Part shown: positions 34,887-47,800 of the stretch, in pieces
Numbering within the stretch: position 1 is the stretch's first letter
Layout of the letters: every line of letters starts with the position of its first letter
Origin: Salvelinus alpinus
Lineage: Eukaryota > Chordata > Actinopteri > Salmoniformes > Salmonidae
Direction: 5' to 3'
DNA length: 64,000 nt
Assembly (NCBI RefSeq): GCF_045679555.1
Contig: NC_092092.1
Coordinates: 10,664,690 to 10,728,689, forward strand
Notes under the pieces: generated by a model
What the model was told of the DNA's origin: nothing
Databases searched by the model: none
What the model saw: the letters and a program-made list of their open reading frames with translations, nothing else
Position numbers and translations under genes: made by a program

Positions 34887-36420
34887 CTGTAGGCATAACA
34901 ACATTGATAATACCATGACAGAGAACCAGAAGAGGGCCTTAAAAAGACAGCAAGATCAGCTGTGATGAAAATAAATGAACATTAACCTGTTTGGTTTTAA
35001 TTACTCTATAAACTATGTGGGAACAGTGTTAGAACAGTTGCAAAGCAAACCTAAAGCAGCCAGAATTGAAAATGCTTTTGTAAAGGCCCAGGCCCCAATC
35101 ATAAGGGTGTAGATCTGGGTGAAAGTTCAAAATGACATGATATTCATAACACAAAAAGATCTTAGCAACAAATGAACCATCTGAAAACAACGCCAGAACT
35201 CATCTTGCCTACATGTGACAACCATCATAAGTCATAAACTGATACGCTGATTGTAAGGTGTAGCCAGCCAGATGCTATATGCCTCATCAAAACAAGATAG
35301 CCTAAGCTTTTAGTGTTTTGAAAACATATATAATAAGGTTGAGATTGAATACTAGGTCTGAACCTATAACTCAAAACGAACTAATGTCAGATAATATAAT
35401 GTGTTGTATTCGTCTGAAGAGAACTGCAATATTCATCAAACAGTTCAACATCAACAAAAAAACATCACTGAAATTGCACAGAGAACCATAGAACCTATGA
35501 CATAGATAATATGATCACTTTCAAATGAAATTTGATTACTGTCTGTGACATATGTAAACATTCTAATCTAAGTTTTGTTAATAAGAGAACCTAACCTGTT
35601 TGTTACAAATTCACAAATAATTGAACTGTAGCATATTTAACAGATAGATACTCTGCATGTATAGCATAGAAAGTAGTGAAATAGTTACAGACCTGGCTTG
35701 CCTGAAACAAAACTGCGTAGATTAACTAATATTACACAACTGGAGAGAGATATTTACATGAGGGAGACGGGTGGGTGTGGGGATGGTTGGGCGGGAGTAT
35801 GATAGGGCCACAGAAACGTGCTTACAATGGAATCTGTCCCTAAACATTTAAAGAAAATGAACACTTTTGAGCGAGGTAGAAAGAAAAGACAGAGCAGAGT
35901 AGGACGTTGCCATCGTGCACTACAGGTTTATTTTGTTTATTCATGTTGAATGACCGTCAGTTGAATTTCGAAGAAAAGACATCGCTGGTTTTGTTCTGCG
36001 ACCCCAGCTGCTTTCCGACATGAGAGATGAAGAGAGAGCATGGAGAAGAGTACTGGGGGATGGGACATGCGTTAGGGGCTTAACAGAAAGCAGAGGGAGT
36101 GGGAGGGAGAGAGAAAAAAAGTTTTACACAATGTCTACTTTCATTTGGCTGTGGGTGAGATTGCTAAAGTGTTTCGTAAGGAAGAGGGAGAAGAATGAGA
36201 TGAGATGGATCATAAAGGGTATAAAGGAATGGTTTGAAGCAATATCTGGGTGTAACATCCTACACATTCAGGATTCAGAAAATATTCCATGCAGAGATGC
36301 TTTCTGAGCTAGTGAATAAGGGAAGAAATTGAGACATAAAAGGATCAAGATAAAATTGTAGCTTACCAAACTGTTGAGTTGATCAGTTGACTAAATCAAG
36401 AGGTAATCGTTCTGAACTTT
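34887..36420. other. Upstream region of the MS4A gene, no coding feature seen
   Basis: Probably holds the 5' non-coding exon and promoter of the MS4A gene. A 95-codon frame at 36020-36307 has no recognisable domain or splice context and is not annotated as a gene. Confidence 0.4.
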
Positions 36421-36537
36421 CCAACAAATGTTCACTTTTAGGTTTTCCTGATCACTGAACTCAACTTATATGTTTCTGGCCGTCGAAAACAAGCCTTTTT
36501 AGCAATGTATAACATTCCCCAAATTTTATGAGACCAT

Positions 36538-36600
36538 TCCCCCCCCCCGCCCACTTCCAGTCCCCCCCTCACTTCCAGCCCCCCCCCCCCCCCTCCCCCA
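36538..36600. repeat. C-rich low-complexity tract
   Basis: Runs of 8-14 C residues separated by short spacers (cccccccccgcccacttcc and following). Open frames across it are artefacts of base composition. Confidence 0.9.
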
Positions 36601-37324
36601 TCTTCCCCAACACAGCTGTGGAGGAAATCATTCTCTTCGCCCAACCTAGCCTAAACTCCCTCCCTCGCTCTCTCTCTCCACACGCATGCACATGAACGCA
36701 CGCAGTAAGAGCTGACTCAAATGTTTGTTTACTCTGTGCCTGTGTAGGTTTATTGATTATGGAATAAACAGAAATATCAGGTAACCATGCAACCGCCAAC
36801 CGACATATCCAATTCAATTATATTAATTTGCCAATCTATGGCATTTAAAACAGTTGAGTATATGAGTTATGGCCAATAGGGCAAATGATGACCAATACTG
36901 CCTACAAACCTAAGGATAGGCTTGGTCTAGTAAACCTTATGTAACGTTATTTCGTGACACTGAACAGGAACATAATACACTTGACCTTTTATTTGGGGTT
37001 ATTCACATGGTGATTCACATGCAGTGTCACCTTCGGGTTGGGTTGTCTCGGTGGTTATGTAATAGCGTGTCATTTCAAAGTTCAAGTTGAATAGATGGCT
37101 GTGATTTACAGTAATAGTATAATTTAGAAATGGTGTATCAGCCGTGGAGCATGACAGACATAATAATGCTCTTTCTAATTCTGCTGAGTGGACAACAGGG
37201 ACATTTAGGCTTCTATGCCAAAGTGACTAATGATCTGTGATACTGTATAAAGGTCATGAAGTGCGTCACTGTATACTGAGCCAAAATTTTGTCAAGGGGG
37301 GATATTTTTCTCCCACCTTAATTT

Positions 37325-38340
37325 TCACTTCCTTATGAATCCAAAGTCCGACCTACATTCGTACATTCGGAGGGAAAAAAATTGAAGAATTGATTAATGA
37401 TTAGATTGATTAGACACATGAACAAGGAAATAAACTCTCTGAACACTGTCTTAAACCGTTGGAGTTACTAAGGTCCTCATCCATTTCAGATTTATGGATC
37501 TTATTTTTTGTAGACATACTGTAGTACAAATGAAGGGTCTTTGTATACTGAGGGAGTTTTTGAACACATTCATCATTTGTAATCCAAAAGCATTCTTAAA
37601 GTGGTCCTCAAAGCAAAATCACATCTCAAGGTGTTTAAGTTTGAGTGTGGTGGGTATTTATCTATGAGGTCCTTCATCATACTATGACCTTGCATTGAAT
37701 ACCTGCTCATTTATGTTCTGTAATGAGAGAACCAGAATATCAAGTAAATTCTGAAAGCATTGTTGCTATGTAACTCATCTAGGTGACGAAATTGCCCCAC
37801 TGAAGACATGTAAATGTTTAAGGTGGTTAAGGTGGTCATTTCTGTGAGAGACAATAAAGATGTTAAAGTGATACGTTGTAAGATATGCATGACTGGCTGC
37901 AGGGAGGTCAGGCGCAGGAGAGCAGAACTGGGTAATAACTGGAGCAGTTTAATAAGCAAAACCAACGGCACCCAGAACAACAAAATATGGGTACAAAATA
38001 ACCCGTCGCGAACCAGTCAGAAGTGCACAAACACTTTACAACAAACAATTCCACACACAGACATGGGGGGAACAGAGGGTTATATACACAAGAAGGAATG
38101 AGGGAATGTTAACCAGGTGTGTGGGAAAACAAGACAAAACAAATGGAAAATGAGAGGTGGATCGGCAATGGCTAGAAGACCGGTGACGTCGACCGCCGAA
38201 CGCCACCCGAACAAGGAGAGGAACCGACTTCGGCGGAAGTCGTGACATACGTATTGTGGATGATCCTTGTACCTCTTTATGGGTGAACGGACAGTAAAAG
38301 AGGGAGGGGCTGAGGCATCTCAAATTGTGTTAGCTGATTA
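37325..38340 (+). repeat. Direct duplication, copy 1 (with solo LTR inside)
   Basis: Matches 40403-41083 over about 0.65 kb, from 'ttcacttccttatgaa' to 'gggaggggctgaggcatc' and 'tagctgatta'. It differs by scattered substitutions, by a missing stretch of about 90 bases near 37830 that copy 2 retains, and by the solo LTR at 37877-38247. The copy ends exactly at the Tigger element. Confidence 0.85.
37877..38247 (-). mobile_element. Solo LTR (fossil), TACGT target duplication
   Basis: A 371-base insert. On the minus strand it starts TGTCACGACTTCCGCCGAAG and ends CTTACA, so it has TG...CA termini, and both sides carry TACGT. It contains a TATA-like stretch (gtatataac region) in its middle. The uninterrupted target is visible in copy 2 of the duplication near 40996. 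Same family as 27554-27912. No internal region, so a solo LTR of a retrotransposon whose superfamily cannot be told from the LTR alone. Confidence 0.85.
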
Positions 38341-40112
38341 CCGTAATTTCTGGACTATTAAGCGCACCTGAATATAAGCCGCACCCACTGAATTTAAAGA
38401 AAATATGTATTTTGTACATAAATAAGCCGCACATGTTTATAAGCCGCAGGTGCCTACCGGTACATTGAAACAAATGAACTTTACACAGCCTTTAAACGAA
38501 ACACGGCTTGTAACAAAAATAAATAGGCTTTAACGAAACACGGCTTGTAACAAAAAAATAAATAATTGCAGTAAACAGTAGCCTACCAAGAAAGTCATTG
38601 GTCACTATCTTCCTCCTGTGCACTGAAACCACTGAAGTCATCTCCTTCGGTGTCGGAGTTGAATAGCCTCAGAATTGCTTCATCCGATGTTGGATCGTTT
38701 TCATTGTCGCTCTCGTCACTTTCATCCGGAGGCAAATTCCCCGCTGAGCTCATGCTGCCCTCTTCAACACGCAGCAGTCCAGCCTTTCGAAACCCGTTGA
38801 TGATAGTGGATTTTTTGACAATGCTCCACGCTGTCAGGACCCACTGGCAGACTTGACCATAAGTTGCTCTTCGCATGCGGCCCGTTTTAGTGAAGGATTT
38901 CTCCCCACTTGTCATCCAAGCCTCCCACTGAACACGGAGCGCCACCTTAAATGCACGATTTACACTGATGTCGAGTGGCCGCAAATAATTTGTTGTGCCT
39001 CCAGGATTAACAGCTGGAATTGAGTTTGTCCTCTTGATGGCTTCTTTCACAGAATCTGTTATGTGGGCCCTCATGCTGTCCAACACGAGCAATGCCTTGT
39101 TCTTGTGAAAGAATCCTCCCGGTCGCTTGCCGTAACACTCCGTATGCCATTCATGCATTAGGCCTTCCGTCATCCATCCTTTCTTGTTGACTTTCACAAC
39201 AATTCCTCCCGGGAATTTTTCTTTTGGCATCGTCATGCGTTTGAAAATCAACATCGGTGGAAGCTTTTCTCCCGATGCCGTGCAGCTCAGAACACAGGTG
39301 AAGTGCGTTTTTTCATGCCCAGTTGTTTTCAGCGTGACGGATGATTCGCCTTTCCTGTTGACAGTCCGAGTGAGAGGCAGGTCAAACGTCAGAGGAACCT
39401 CATCCATATTTATGATGTCGTGCGGGCCGATGGAATGCTCCGCTATCTTTGCATCAGTGAATTTGCGGAAGTTTTAAACTTTTTCCTCGTAGTCGGGAGG
39501 GAGCTGCTGACACAGACTCGTCCGTACCCTGATGGACAGGCCTTTACGTCTCATAAATCTTAGACACCACGATGGTCCACCTCTAAAATCCTCAAACTTC
39601 ATTGCGGTGGCGATTGTTTTGGCTTTCAGTCGGATCTGCACAGTTGAAACACCTCGGCCGTCTGCTCTCTGTGTGTTGACCCAGTCTTCAAGCTCATTTT
39701 CTAGTTCGGGCCATCTGCTTTTCTTCCCTCTGAAAGGTTTTGTTGTCTTTTTGCACTGAGTCAGTTCCTCACGCTGCTGTTTCCAACGTCTTATCATCGA
39801 CTCATTAAGGCCAAGCTCCCGTGCAGCAGCTCTATTTCCTTTTCCAACAGCCAGACCTTCAACTTGAAAGCTGCATCATATGCATTTCTCCGTGTCTTTG
39901 CCATGATGAGGGTGACAAAATGACTACCCTAATCAGAATGATGGGAAGTTTGAGCGCGCTCGATTTACGTCACATTATGTGACGGTGCTCAGTTTTTTGG
40001 CGGCATGAATCTTGTGAAAGCGGGAAAAATCCATAAATTAGCCGCGTCATTGTATAAGCCGCGAGGTTCAAAGCGTGGGAAAAAGTAGCGGCTTATAGTC
40101 CGGAAATTACGG
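38341..40112 (-). mobile_element. Tigger/pogo-like DNA transposon
   Basis: A 1,772-base element with terminal inverted repeats (ccgtaatttctggactatta at the left, ending gtccggaaattacgg at the right) and TA on both sides. Copy 2 of the duplication shows the empty TA site at about 41080. It encodes one long, nearly open transposase on the minus strand, so this is a fairly recent insertion. Confidence 0.9.
38595..39904 (-). pseudogene. Tigger/pogo transposase, nearly intact
   Basis: Reading starts at 39904 (MAKTRRNAYDAAFKLKV), then the CENP-B-like helix-turn-helix region (NRAAARELGLNESMIRRWKQ; WCLRFMRRKGLS) at 39474-39800. The DDE catalytic domain follows at 38595-39407: DIINMDEVPLTF, KALLVLDSMRAHITDSVK and TNYLRPLDISVNRAFK. 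An acidic C-terminus ends FSAQEEDSDQ. A small deletion near 39860 shifts the frame, and one TAA (after YEEKV, about 39474) interrupts it. Otherwise the frame is clean over 400 codons. Related domesticated proteins (JRK, TIGD, CENP-B) share this layout, but the terminal repeats show this is a transposon. Confidence 0.9.
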
Positions 40113-40402
40113 TAAATTAAACCTTTATGGCTCATGGCATCAATATGTGTCTTAAAATAAAGAAAAAAATATTATTTTGAAAGATTAGCTGTCAAATAAT
40201 TTGCATAAGGTGAGGGACCAGGAAAAGTGGTCACAATGGGGACAAAGTCGACGGATAAGAGACACATTTTAATACCATGTGTAGACATATTTCTCTGAAT
40301 GTGTACAAGATCAGGACAAAGGATGCATGCTAGCGCCAGGTATAAACAAGGCTATACATTTCTAAAATAACTTCAATTGTTTTTGTGAAATAAAAGAGAT
40401 AT

Positions 40403-41083
40403 TCACTTCCTTATGAAACCAAAGTCCTACCTACATTCTTGGTGGATAAAAATTGAACAATCGACACATGAACAAGGAAATAAACTCTCTGAATTCTGTC
40501 TTAAGTCATTGGAGTTACTAAGCTCCTCATCCAGTGGAGATTTGTGTGTCTTATTTTTGTAGACATACTGTAGTACAAATGGAGGGTCTTTGTATACTGA
40601 GGGAGTTTTTGAACACATTCATCATTTGTAATCCAAAAGCATTCTTAAAGTGATCCTCAAAGCAAAATCACATCTCAAGGTGTTTAAGTTTGAGTGTTGT
40701 GGGTATTTATCTATGAGGTCCTTCATCATACTATGACCTTGCATTGAATACCTGCTAATTTATGTTCTGTAATGAGAGAACCCGAATATCAAGTAAATTC
40801 TGAAACATTGTTGCTATGTAACTCATCTTGGTGATGAAATTGCCCCACTGAAGACATGTAAATGTTTAAGGTGGTTAAGTTTGTACAGTATGTAAATGAT
40901 GTAAATTGTCATAAAGGTAAGCAAAAAGATACCACAAAATGTTAACTTTCTAGTTTCATTCATTTCTGTGAGAGACAGTAATGATGTTAAAGTGTTACGT
41001 ATTGCGGATGATCCTTGTACCTCTTTATGGGTGAAAGGACAATAAAAGAGGGAGGGCCCGAGGCATCGCAAATAGTGGTAGCT
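40403..41083 (+). repeat. Direct duplication, copy 2 (empty site)
   Basis: The uninterrupted partner of 37325-38340. It retains about 90 bases (ttaagtttgtacagtatg and on, 40876-40965) that copy 1 lacks. It runs through ttacgtattgcggatgatcc, where copy 1 has the solo LTR, and ends at gctgattaaag, where copy 1 has Tigger. Confidence 0.85.
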
Positions 41084-41528
41084 GATTAAAGTGAACTGAT
41101 GCATGCCAATACCTTAGTACCTCAGCAAATGGACTAGCACCAAGGACCACTAAGCTGTACCACTGAGGACAGTGAAACATGGAGGAGCTCAAATTCAGAG
41201 GGAGGAAAAGGGAAGGGAGGCACAGGTTAGTTCCATTAATCAAAAATCATTTCATTCAGTTCACGTGAGAATCATTTCAATCAAAACTGTTAGGATTCAC
41301 AGGGCCTGATCTTGAAAATAATTAGCACTGTAGACATGGAAAAATATTCTACCTATACTGAAATCACACTAAATAGAAGTAATACAACTATATCATGATA
41401 CAACGATACTATGTACTACGGTAGATATCATTTACCATTATTGGGAAGCTACTGAGAATTTAGTTTTGAAGATATATAATATAAGGAAGCAAAGTTGAAC
41501 TCAAATGCTCCTTATCGCGGGCCGCTGC

Positions 41529-41926
41529 TGTCACGTTCTGACCATAGTTCTTTTGTGTTTTCTTTGTTTTAGTGTTGGTCAGGACGTGAGCTGAGTGGGC
41601 ATTCTATGTTGTGTGTCTAGTTTTCCTGTTTCTATGTTTGGCCTGATATGGTTCTCAATCAGAGGCAGGTGTTAGTCATTGTCTCTGATTGGGAACCATA
41701 TTTAGGTAGCCTGTTTTGTGTTGGGGTTTGTGGGTGGTTGTCTTCTGTCTTTGTGTCTATGCACCAGATAGGACTGTTTCGGTTTTTCACATTTGTTGTT
41801 TTTGTAGTTTGTAGTGTTCACGTTTATTGTCATTATTAAACATGATGAACACTAACCACGCTGCGCTTTGGTCCGATCCCTGCTACACCTCCTCTTCAGA
41901 CGAAGAGGAGGAAATCTGCCGTTACA
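41529..41926 (+). mobile_element. Solo LTR (fossil), second family, GCTGC target duplication
   Basis: A 398-base insert beginning TGTCACGTTCTGACC and ending GTTACA. It is flanked on both sides by GCTGC. An attaaa polyadenylation-like signal lies near its 3' end. This LTR family is widespread in salmonids. No internal region is present. Confidence 0.85.
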
Positions 41927-43190
41927 GCTGCTTTGTTCTGATAATGCTGAAATTATCCTCGGCAGTGTGTGAGATGTCACTAGAAGCTGTTATAATTGAT
42001 CTATTACTCTACGGAGGATATAGTGTTATAACAATAGATATTAGATCAATACTGACATTGTTATATTGAAAGAAAGCCGTTTAATAGGAATTAAAACACC
42101 ACTAACATCTTACAATGTAATATTTGTTAAATGACTACACACATTATATGCTTAAAATAAGTGTTTTGAGACATTAGAATCAGCATGATATTGCAATGAT
42201 TTCATGCTTTAGGATCAATAATAGCATGCAATTATAGGTATGTAAACCGATCAATAGATGAAAAGTTTTAAATATATAATTGTTAGATACTACTGCACTG
42301 TTGGAGCTAGGAACACAAGCATGCCGCTACACACACAATAGCATCTACTAAATATGTGTATGTGACCAATAACATTTGATTTGATATATCTTTTTAAATG
42401 ACCGAATCTGTGGATTTTTTTGTCTAATACTATCCATCTAAAAGACCAGGGGTTCGCAATCCTTTCGGGTAACTCTACCCACAATTACATTTTGCTCTGC
42501 CTGAAGTAGGGGAGACTGGAGGAAATGTTTCTATTTTACTCTATTGCTCAGAGACCACTTGAACTAGGCCAGTCATGTTTTGATATAAGAAAGGTACATA
42601 TGTCTCCTAATCATTCATACCATTTATAGGTATGTACGTAAGATGGTCGGATCACAATATCGATTTTAATCCGAAAAGACTGGATGTTAAATTTTCCCTG
42701 TGGCACGGGCAATTCTAACAGTGGTTGGGGTCAATTGTGACACCCAAAAAAGAATTCAAATAAATGTACTTAACTTCAAAACATTCATGTTCATGAATCA
42801 TCATATGTAATAATTTTGCTAGAAATATTAGTATTTCTATGTACTTAACCAATAATTACAGTAACACCCACGTTTGTGCATGGCCATTTGGTTCTTCTCA
42901 AAACATCTGAATAGTCTGATGGTGCCCAAATGATATCTGTTTACAAATTATTTGGCACTCTACAGGACCTCAATGCTATTTAAAGTTAGTATTTGTAAAT
43001 TTCATGTATAATTCATACAATCTTAAAGTTAAAATCATTTGTTTTCATAATTTGGCTGCTTGGCTCAGGGTAATTTTAACACTACTTTACAATTGCCCCC
43101 AACCCAGCTACCATGACAAAACCTCATGTGCTTAGCAACAGACAATATTAGTGACAACGTCATTCATGTCAAAGTTTAGCCGACATACTT
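41927..43190. other. Intergenic stretch with a LINE tail
   Basis: No gene recognised. The only assigned feature is the LINE 3' end at 42285-42386. The first exon of the downstream chitin synthase gene may lie here or in the next 1.6 kb but was not identified. Confidence 0.4.
42285..42386 (+). mobile_element. 3' end of a LINE (family of 26690-28695)
   Basis: The text atactactgcactgttgg, then agctaggaacacaagcat and gtgaccaataacatttgat, matches the 3' terminus commonly seen for this salmonid LINE family. It ends in a tttgatttgat-type repeat tail. Confidence 0.65.
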
Positions 43191-43562
43191 TACACTATCG
43201 ATCAAAAGTTTTAGAACATCTACTCATTCAAGTGTTTTTCTTTCTTTTTACTATTAACTACATTGTAGAATAACAGTGAATACATCAAAACTATGAAATA
43301 ACACATATGGATTAATGTAGTAACCAAGAAAGTGTTTTAAAAAATCAAAATAGAGTGTGCAAAGAAAGCTGTCATTAAGGCAAAGGGTGGCTCTTTGAAG
43401 AATCTCAAATCTCAAATATATTTTGATTTGTTTAACACTTTTTGGTTACTACATACTACATAGTTTTGATGTCTTAACTATTATTCTACAATGTAGAAAA
43501 TAGTAAAAATAAAGAAAAACCCTTGAATGAGTAGGTGTTCTAAAACTTTTGACCAGTAGTGT
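43190..43562 (+). repeat. Tc1-derived MITE
   Basis: It has the two ends of the family at 29428-31146: left 'gatcaaaagttttagaacat', right 'aaaacttttgaccagtag'. It also retains the last part of the transposase (VCKESCH-like, aaggcaaagggtggct). Most of the interior is deleted. Confidence 0.85.
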
Positions 43563-44299
43563 ATAGTGATAAAAATTATGCTAGTTTGAATTATTGCGAA
43601 TGAATTCTCAGGGCAGTAAGTAAAAATACTTTCACCCCTAAAAAACTAAAATGTGCCCATAAAACATGCAAATAGTGAAATATTTGGCTGTGACTTTACA
43701 AGCAAGGAGACAACCCAAATGTGCATGTCCTGTGTTTCATCACTCTAGCTTGTTTGTGTTTGGAGAAATGCAAGGTGTTACAGTGTTATGGGTCTTCCAA
43801 CTACCCCCTGTGGATAGGTTGAGAACCACTGATCTAGAACATCATCAACAGACTATTCAGATCAATTATTTGAGAACACCGTCAACATTTTGCCCCCTCA
43901 TTCAATTCAGTTTTATTCAGTAAACCTGGTGGACATGAGGTTGTTTACATAAGGTTGAGATAATGGATAATGGTCATATCTTAATTAGGGCGATTCACCA
44001 TGTAGGGCTGGTCACAATTGGGTTGGGTGCGCTTGGATGCTTATACTGGCGCCATAGTTATGTCAAAGCCAAAGCTCATTAGATAAGGTAAGACTGGCTC
44101 TCTGAATACAGACCGACCGGGCATCATTCAGGGGTATGACATTGTCAGAACCTACTGCACCCAATTAGCAGTTTCATTTCCAATTCTACTGATTCAATAG
44201 TGGCTCATTTAGTGTCACCTTTGCCTGACACCCATAAACACTGAGGCTCCTTATTGCTATTATAAACAGGTTACCAACATTAGAGCAGTAAAAATAAAT

Positions 44300-44395
44300 G
44301 TTTTATCATACCCGTGGTATACGGTCTGATATGCCATGGCTGTCAGCCAATCAGCATTCAGGGCTCGAACCACCCAGTTTATAATGGATGTTATA
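44300..44395 (+). repeat. Dispersed salmonid repeat fragment
   Basis: The segment 'atatgccatggctgtcagcc', then 'aatcagcattcagggctcga' and 'accacccagtttataat', is a recurrent salmonid repeat phrase. Element type not determined. Confidence 0.5.
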
Positions 44396-44451
44396 TGATG
44401 TCACTTGTGACTTACTTCCTTTGACCCAATGATGAACTACTAAAATCATTT

Positions 44452-44662
44452 ACAGGTGTAGGATCTTAATTAGATTACCCTGTTGTGCAGAAAATGTCAT
44501 GCACAGCAGGAAATGCAAAGGCTTCTAAAGTTTGTAAAAAATAAATGTATCAACCCTTAAAAAAAATGTATAATGTTAATTATAGTCCACACAATAATTC
44601 ACATTTCCTGTTGCTGCAGGATAATTTTCTTGCTGTGAGAAAATTAAGATCCTACATATGTA
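44452..44662. repeat. MITE with TGTAGGATCTTAATT ends
   Basis: Terminal inverted repeats tgtaggatcttaatt at 44456 and aattaagatcctacat near 44644 enclose about 170 bases with a secondary inverted pair (gcagaaaatgtcatgcacag and ctgcaggataattttcttgc). Ends about 180 bases before the first visible chitin synthase exon. Confidence 0.85.
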
Positions 44663-44838
44663 CCTTCCCATCACTGGATATAACATATCTTCAAGTCAGA
44701 CATTACAGTAACACTCTATACCGCTACACTTTATAAAGGGTTTATAAAGACTGGAAGTTATTATTTTAAGAACGGTTTATGAAACAGTAATGAACAGTTT
44801 TAACAAACTGTTTGAAATTGTGTTCGATACTGTCACAG

Positions 44839-47800
44839 AGACACCTGGGATCCATTCCAGTTGAATCCCATTGGTGCTGAGAAAGAGGAAAAGAGAAGAT
44901 GCTTTGAGTTGTTCCAGCACCTGGTGGCAGCATTCGTGGGGATAATGGTCCTGTGCAGTGCTGTCATCAGCAAGGTGAGCCAAAATGAGGGACCAGCACC
45001 CAGTTTAGTCTAGACAGGATACATCTTATGTCAGAATTTACTTTTTATAACAGGTGGGGAGAACTTACGCAGCAGGTTAGGATAATTAACGTAACAGGTT
45101 ATGACAATTAGGTTAAGATTAGGAAAAGGGTGCGTAAGATAAAATGCAAAAGAAATATCAACTTTTGACATCAATTTATTTTATTTTATTTACTTTTACC
45201 CCATTTTTTTCTCCCCAATTTCGTGGTATCAAATTGGTAGTTACAGTCTTGTCTCATCGCTGCAACTCCCGTACAGACTCGGGAAAGGCGAAGGTCATGC
45301 GTCCTCCGAAGCAAGACCCAACCAAGCCGCACTGCTTCTTGACACAATGCCCCCTTAACCCGGAAGCCAGCCACACCAATGTGTCAGAGGAAACACCGTA
45401 AACCTGGCGACCGTGTCAGCGTGCATGCACCCGGCCCGCCACAGGAGTCACTAGAGTGCGATGGGACAAGGACATCCCTGCCAGCCAAACCCTCCCCTAA
45501 CCCGTACGATTCTGGGCAAATTGTGCGCCGCCCCATGTGTCTCCCGGTTACGGCCGGCTGCGACAGAGCCTGGACTCGAACCAGGATCTCTAGTGGCACA
45601 GCTAGCAACTGCGATGCAGTGCCTTAGACCACTGTGCCACTCAGGAGGCCCTTGACATCAATTTCACATAAACTGTATCACATCTAGCATTGACCCCAGC
45701 ACCATGAACCTGGAAACTACTGTATCAAGCATAATACCTCCTGGGATGTCATCTTATAATAATATATAGATATATCGAATCCATACCATATCAGATACAT
45801 TCCCACAACTCAGCATTGATGAATAGTATACAAGGGAAGGGGTTCTTTATGGGTTCTTTATGAGACAAATCTCAAATCTGCGAATTGTAATTCGGAACAT
45901 ATCATACCAAATTGGGTAATGGACATCCACAAATTAATTCGAAGGTCATGCGTGAAAAGCCAACTGAAAATTATTCATGATTATTATTTGACCATGCTTG
46001 TCACTTATGAACATTTTTGAACATCTTGGCATAGTTCTGTTATAATCTCCACCCGGCACAGCCAGAAGAGGACTGGCCACCCCTCATAGCCTGGTTCCTC
46101 TCTAGGTTTCTTCCTAGGTTTTGGCCTTTCTAGGGAGTTTTTCCTAGCCACCGTGCTTCTACACCTGCATTACTAGCTGTTTGGGGTTTTAGGCTGGGTG
46201 TCTGTACAGCACTTCGAGATATTAGCTGATGTACGAAGGGCTATATAAAATAAAATTGAATTCACACCATACAAAACATAAAATATCATACTAAATGGGG
46301 CCTCAGATTTTTGTACAGAATAATATGAAGTGCTCTGAGACCAGTTTGACACCCTAGACACTTAGTACTACTCTCCTATCTGTTTTTTTTCTCTCTAACA
46401 CATACACTGCTAACACTATGAAGGAATTGTTCACACTCATTATGTAGATCAGTGTTTAAATGAATGAATCTTAGATTCTATAATATTAGGAGTCTGATGT
46501 CAGTTGTGTTTACATCTAACCCGCCAGGGCTCTCTACTGGTTCTCTCCACACTCTCAAGCCCCACATCGACTAGGACTTCCAAGGAAAGACAATATTACA
46601 TGCTCATGCTGGTGGGCTGTTTGGTGATGCCCAACCTGCTCGTGTTCCTCAAGTCACTGTGGAAATGCGCTTTCAAGAACTTCGTCCCACCAAACATGAG
46701 AACTATGGGAATTGTAAGTTGAAATATTATACAATTTGACTTCTTGGTGATCTTTGTATGTCTTAATTGCTGCTCAAATTTCTTGCTGTCAGTGTTGGGG
46801 AATTCATTTCTAATCTATGCAGTATTTTCAGTAGTTAGTTATATTCTCACCATGTAGCGGTGTAGCTAACTACTGGAAATACACACTGCTTTTTTTCTGC
46901 AAAAAGAAAAGAAAATAGGGGAGAACTAGGCAAGAATTTCCTTTATTTTTCGGGCATTATACCTGCCTAATTCTCACTTGAAACATTGTGTTTGTGTTAA
47001 ATAGGCTAAATTAAACATTCTGTTAACATATGACCGCAAAGTAATCTGACCTTGCAATTTGTAGTCTATGAAATTTCAGATTTACATATGATAATATTTC
47101 ATGAAGTAGTTTGGATGTAGTGAACTCCTTTTCAAAGTAACTTTACTTTTTTAAGGATAGCTTTAGTGTAGCTTCTCTTCTTCCAGTGTGAAGTAATTGG
47201 TAGCCTGGTAAACTATATTTTCAGAGTAGCTTCCCCAACACTGCATGCTGTCAATACAAACTTAAATGTGTATTTTTCAGGTGTGTGGGATTGAATGCTT
47301 GGTGTCTCTTGGGACCTCCATCCTGGTGCTGGTGGTGATGCCCCAGTTTGACGTGCTGACCAACCTCTTTATCTCCGGGGGAGTCTGCATGCTTTCCTCA
47401 GTCCTACAGATTGTATTTCGTCTGCAGAGAGAGAACTGGAAGATCATCTTCCCCATTTGTTCTCTTATGCTTGTCCTGACCGGCTACTTTCTCCTTGGGG
47501 CAGACTATTACGTCCGGGTAACCTCTTTTGTATCAGGGCAGGAGAAAGACTGTTATTGGTATGTTGGCATTGCAGTTTTTGCATCTTTTTTGGTTTCTCT
47601 GAACTGGTGGGAAAACCCAGTGCAGGCGAGCAACAACATGAAAGAAATGCTGGCCGAGTTGGACACCTTCAGAGACTTTGTATTTGTGATATCGAGTCTC
47701 CTAAGGGTTGTAGTCATTGCTGCTGTGTACCTCATCTACCACGTATTGATACAGAAAAACATTGTATGGTCAGATTTTGATTTCACCCCTAAGGCCAATG

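Noticed and set aside
36020-36307. 95-codon frame with basic residues as a small gene
   Set aside because: No homology recognised and it lies in the probable MS4A upstream region. Composition is purine-rich and likely chance.
44041-44090. Candidate first chitin synthase exon ending at aagGTAAGA
   Set aside because: The frame from the nearby ATG meets a stop before the donor and the alternative frame needed for phase 2 also has a stop.
45379-45655. Arg/Pro-rich small proteins
   Set aside because: They are translations of the SINE at 45205-45653.
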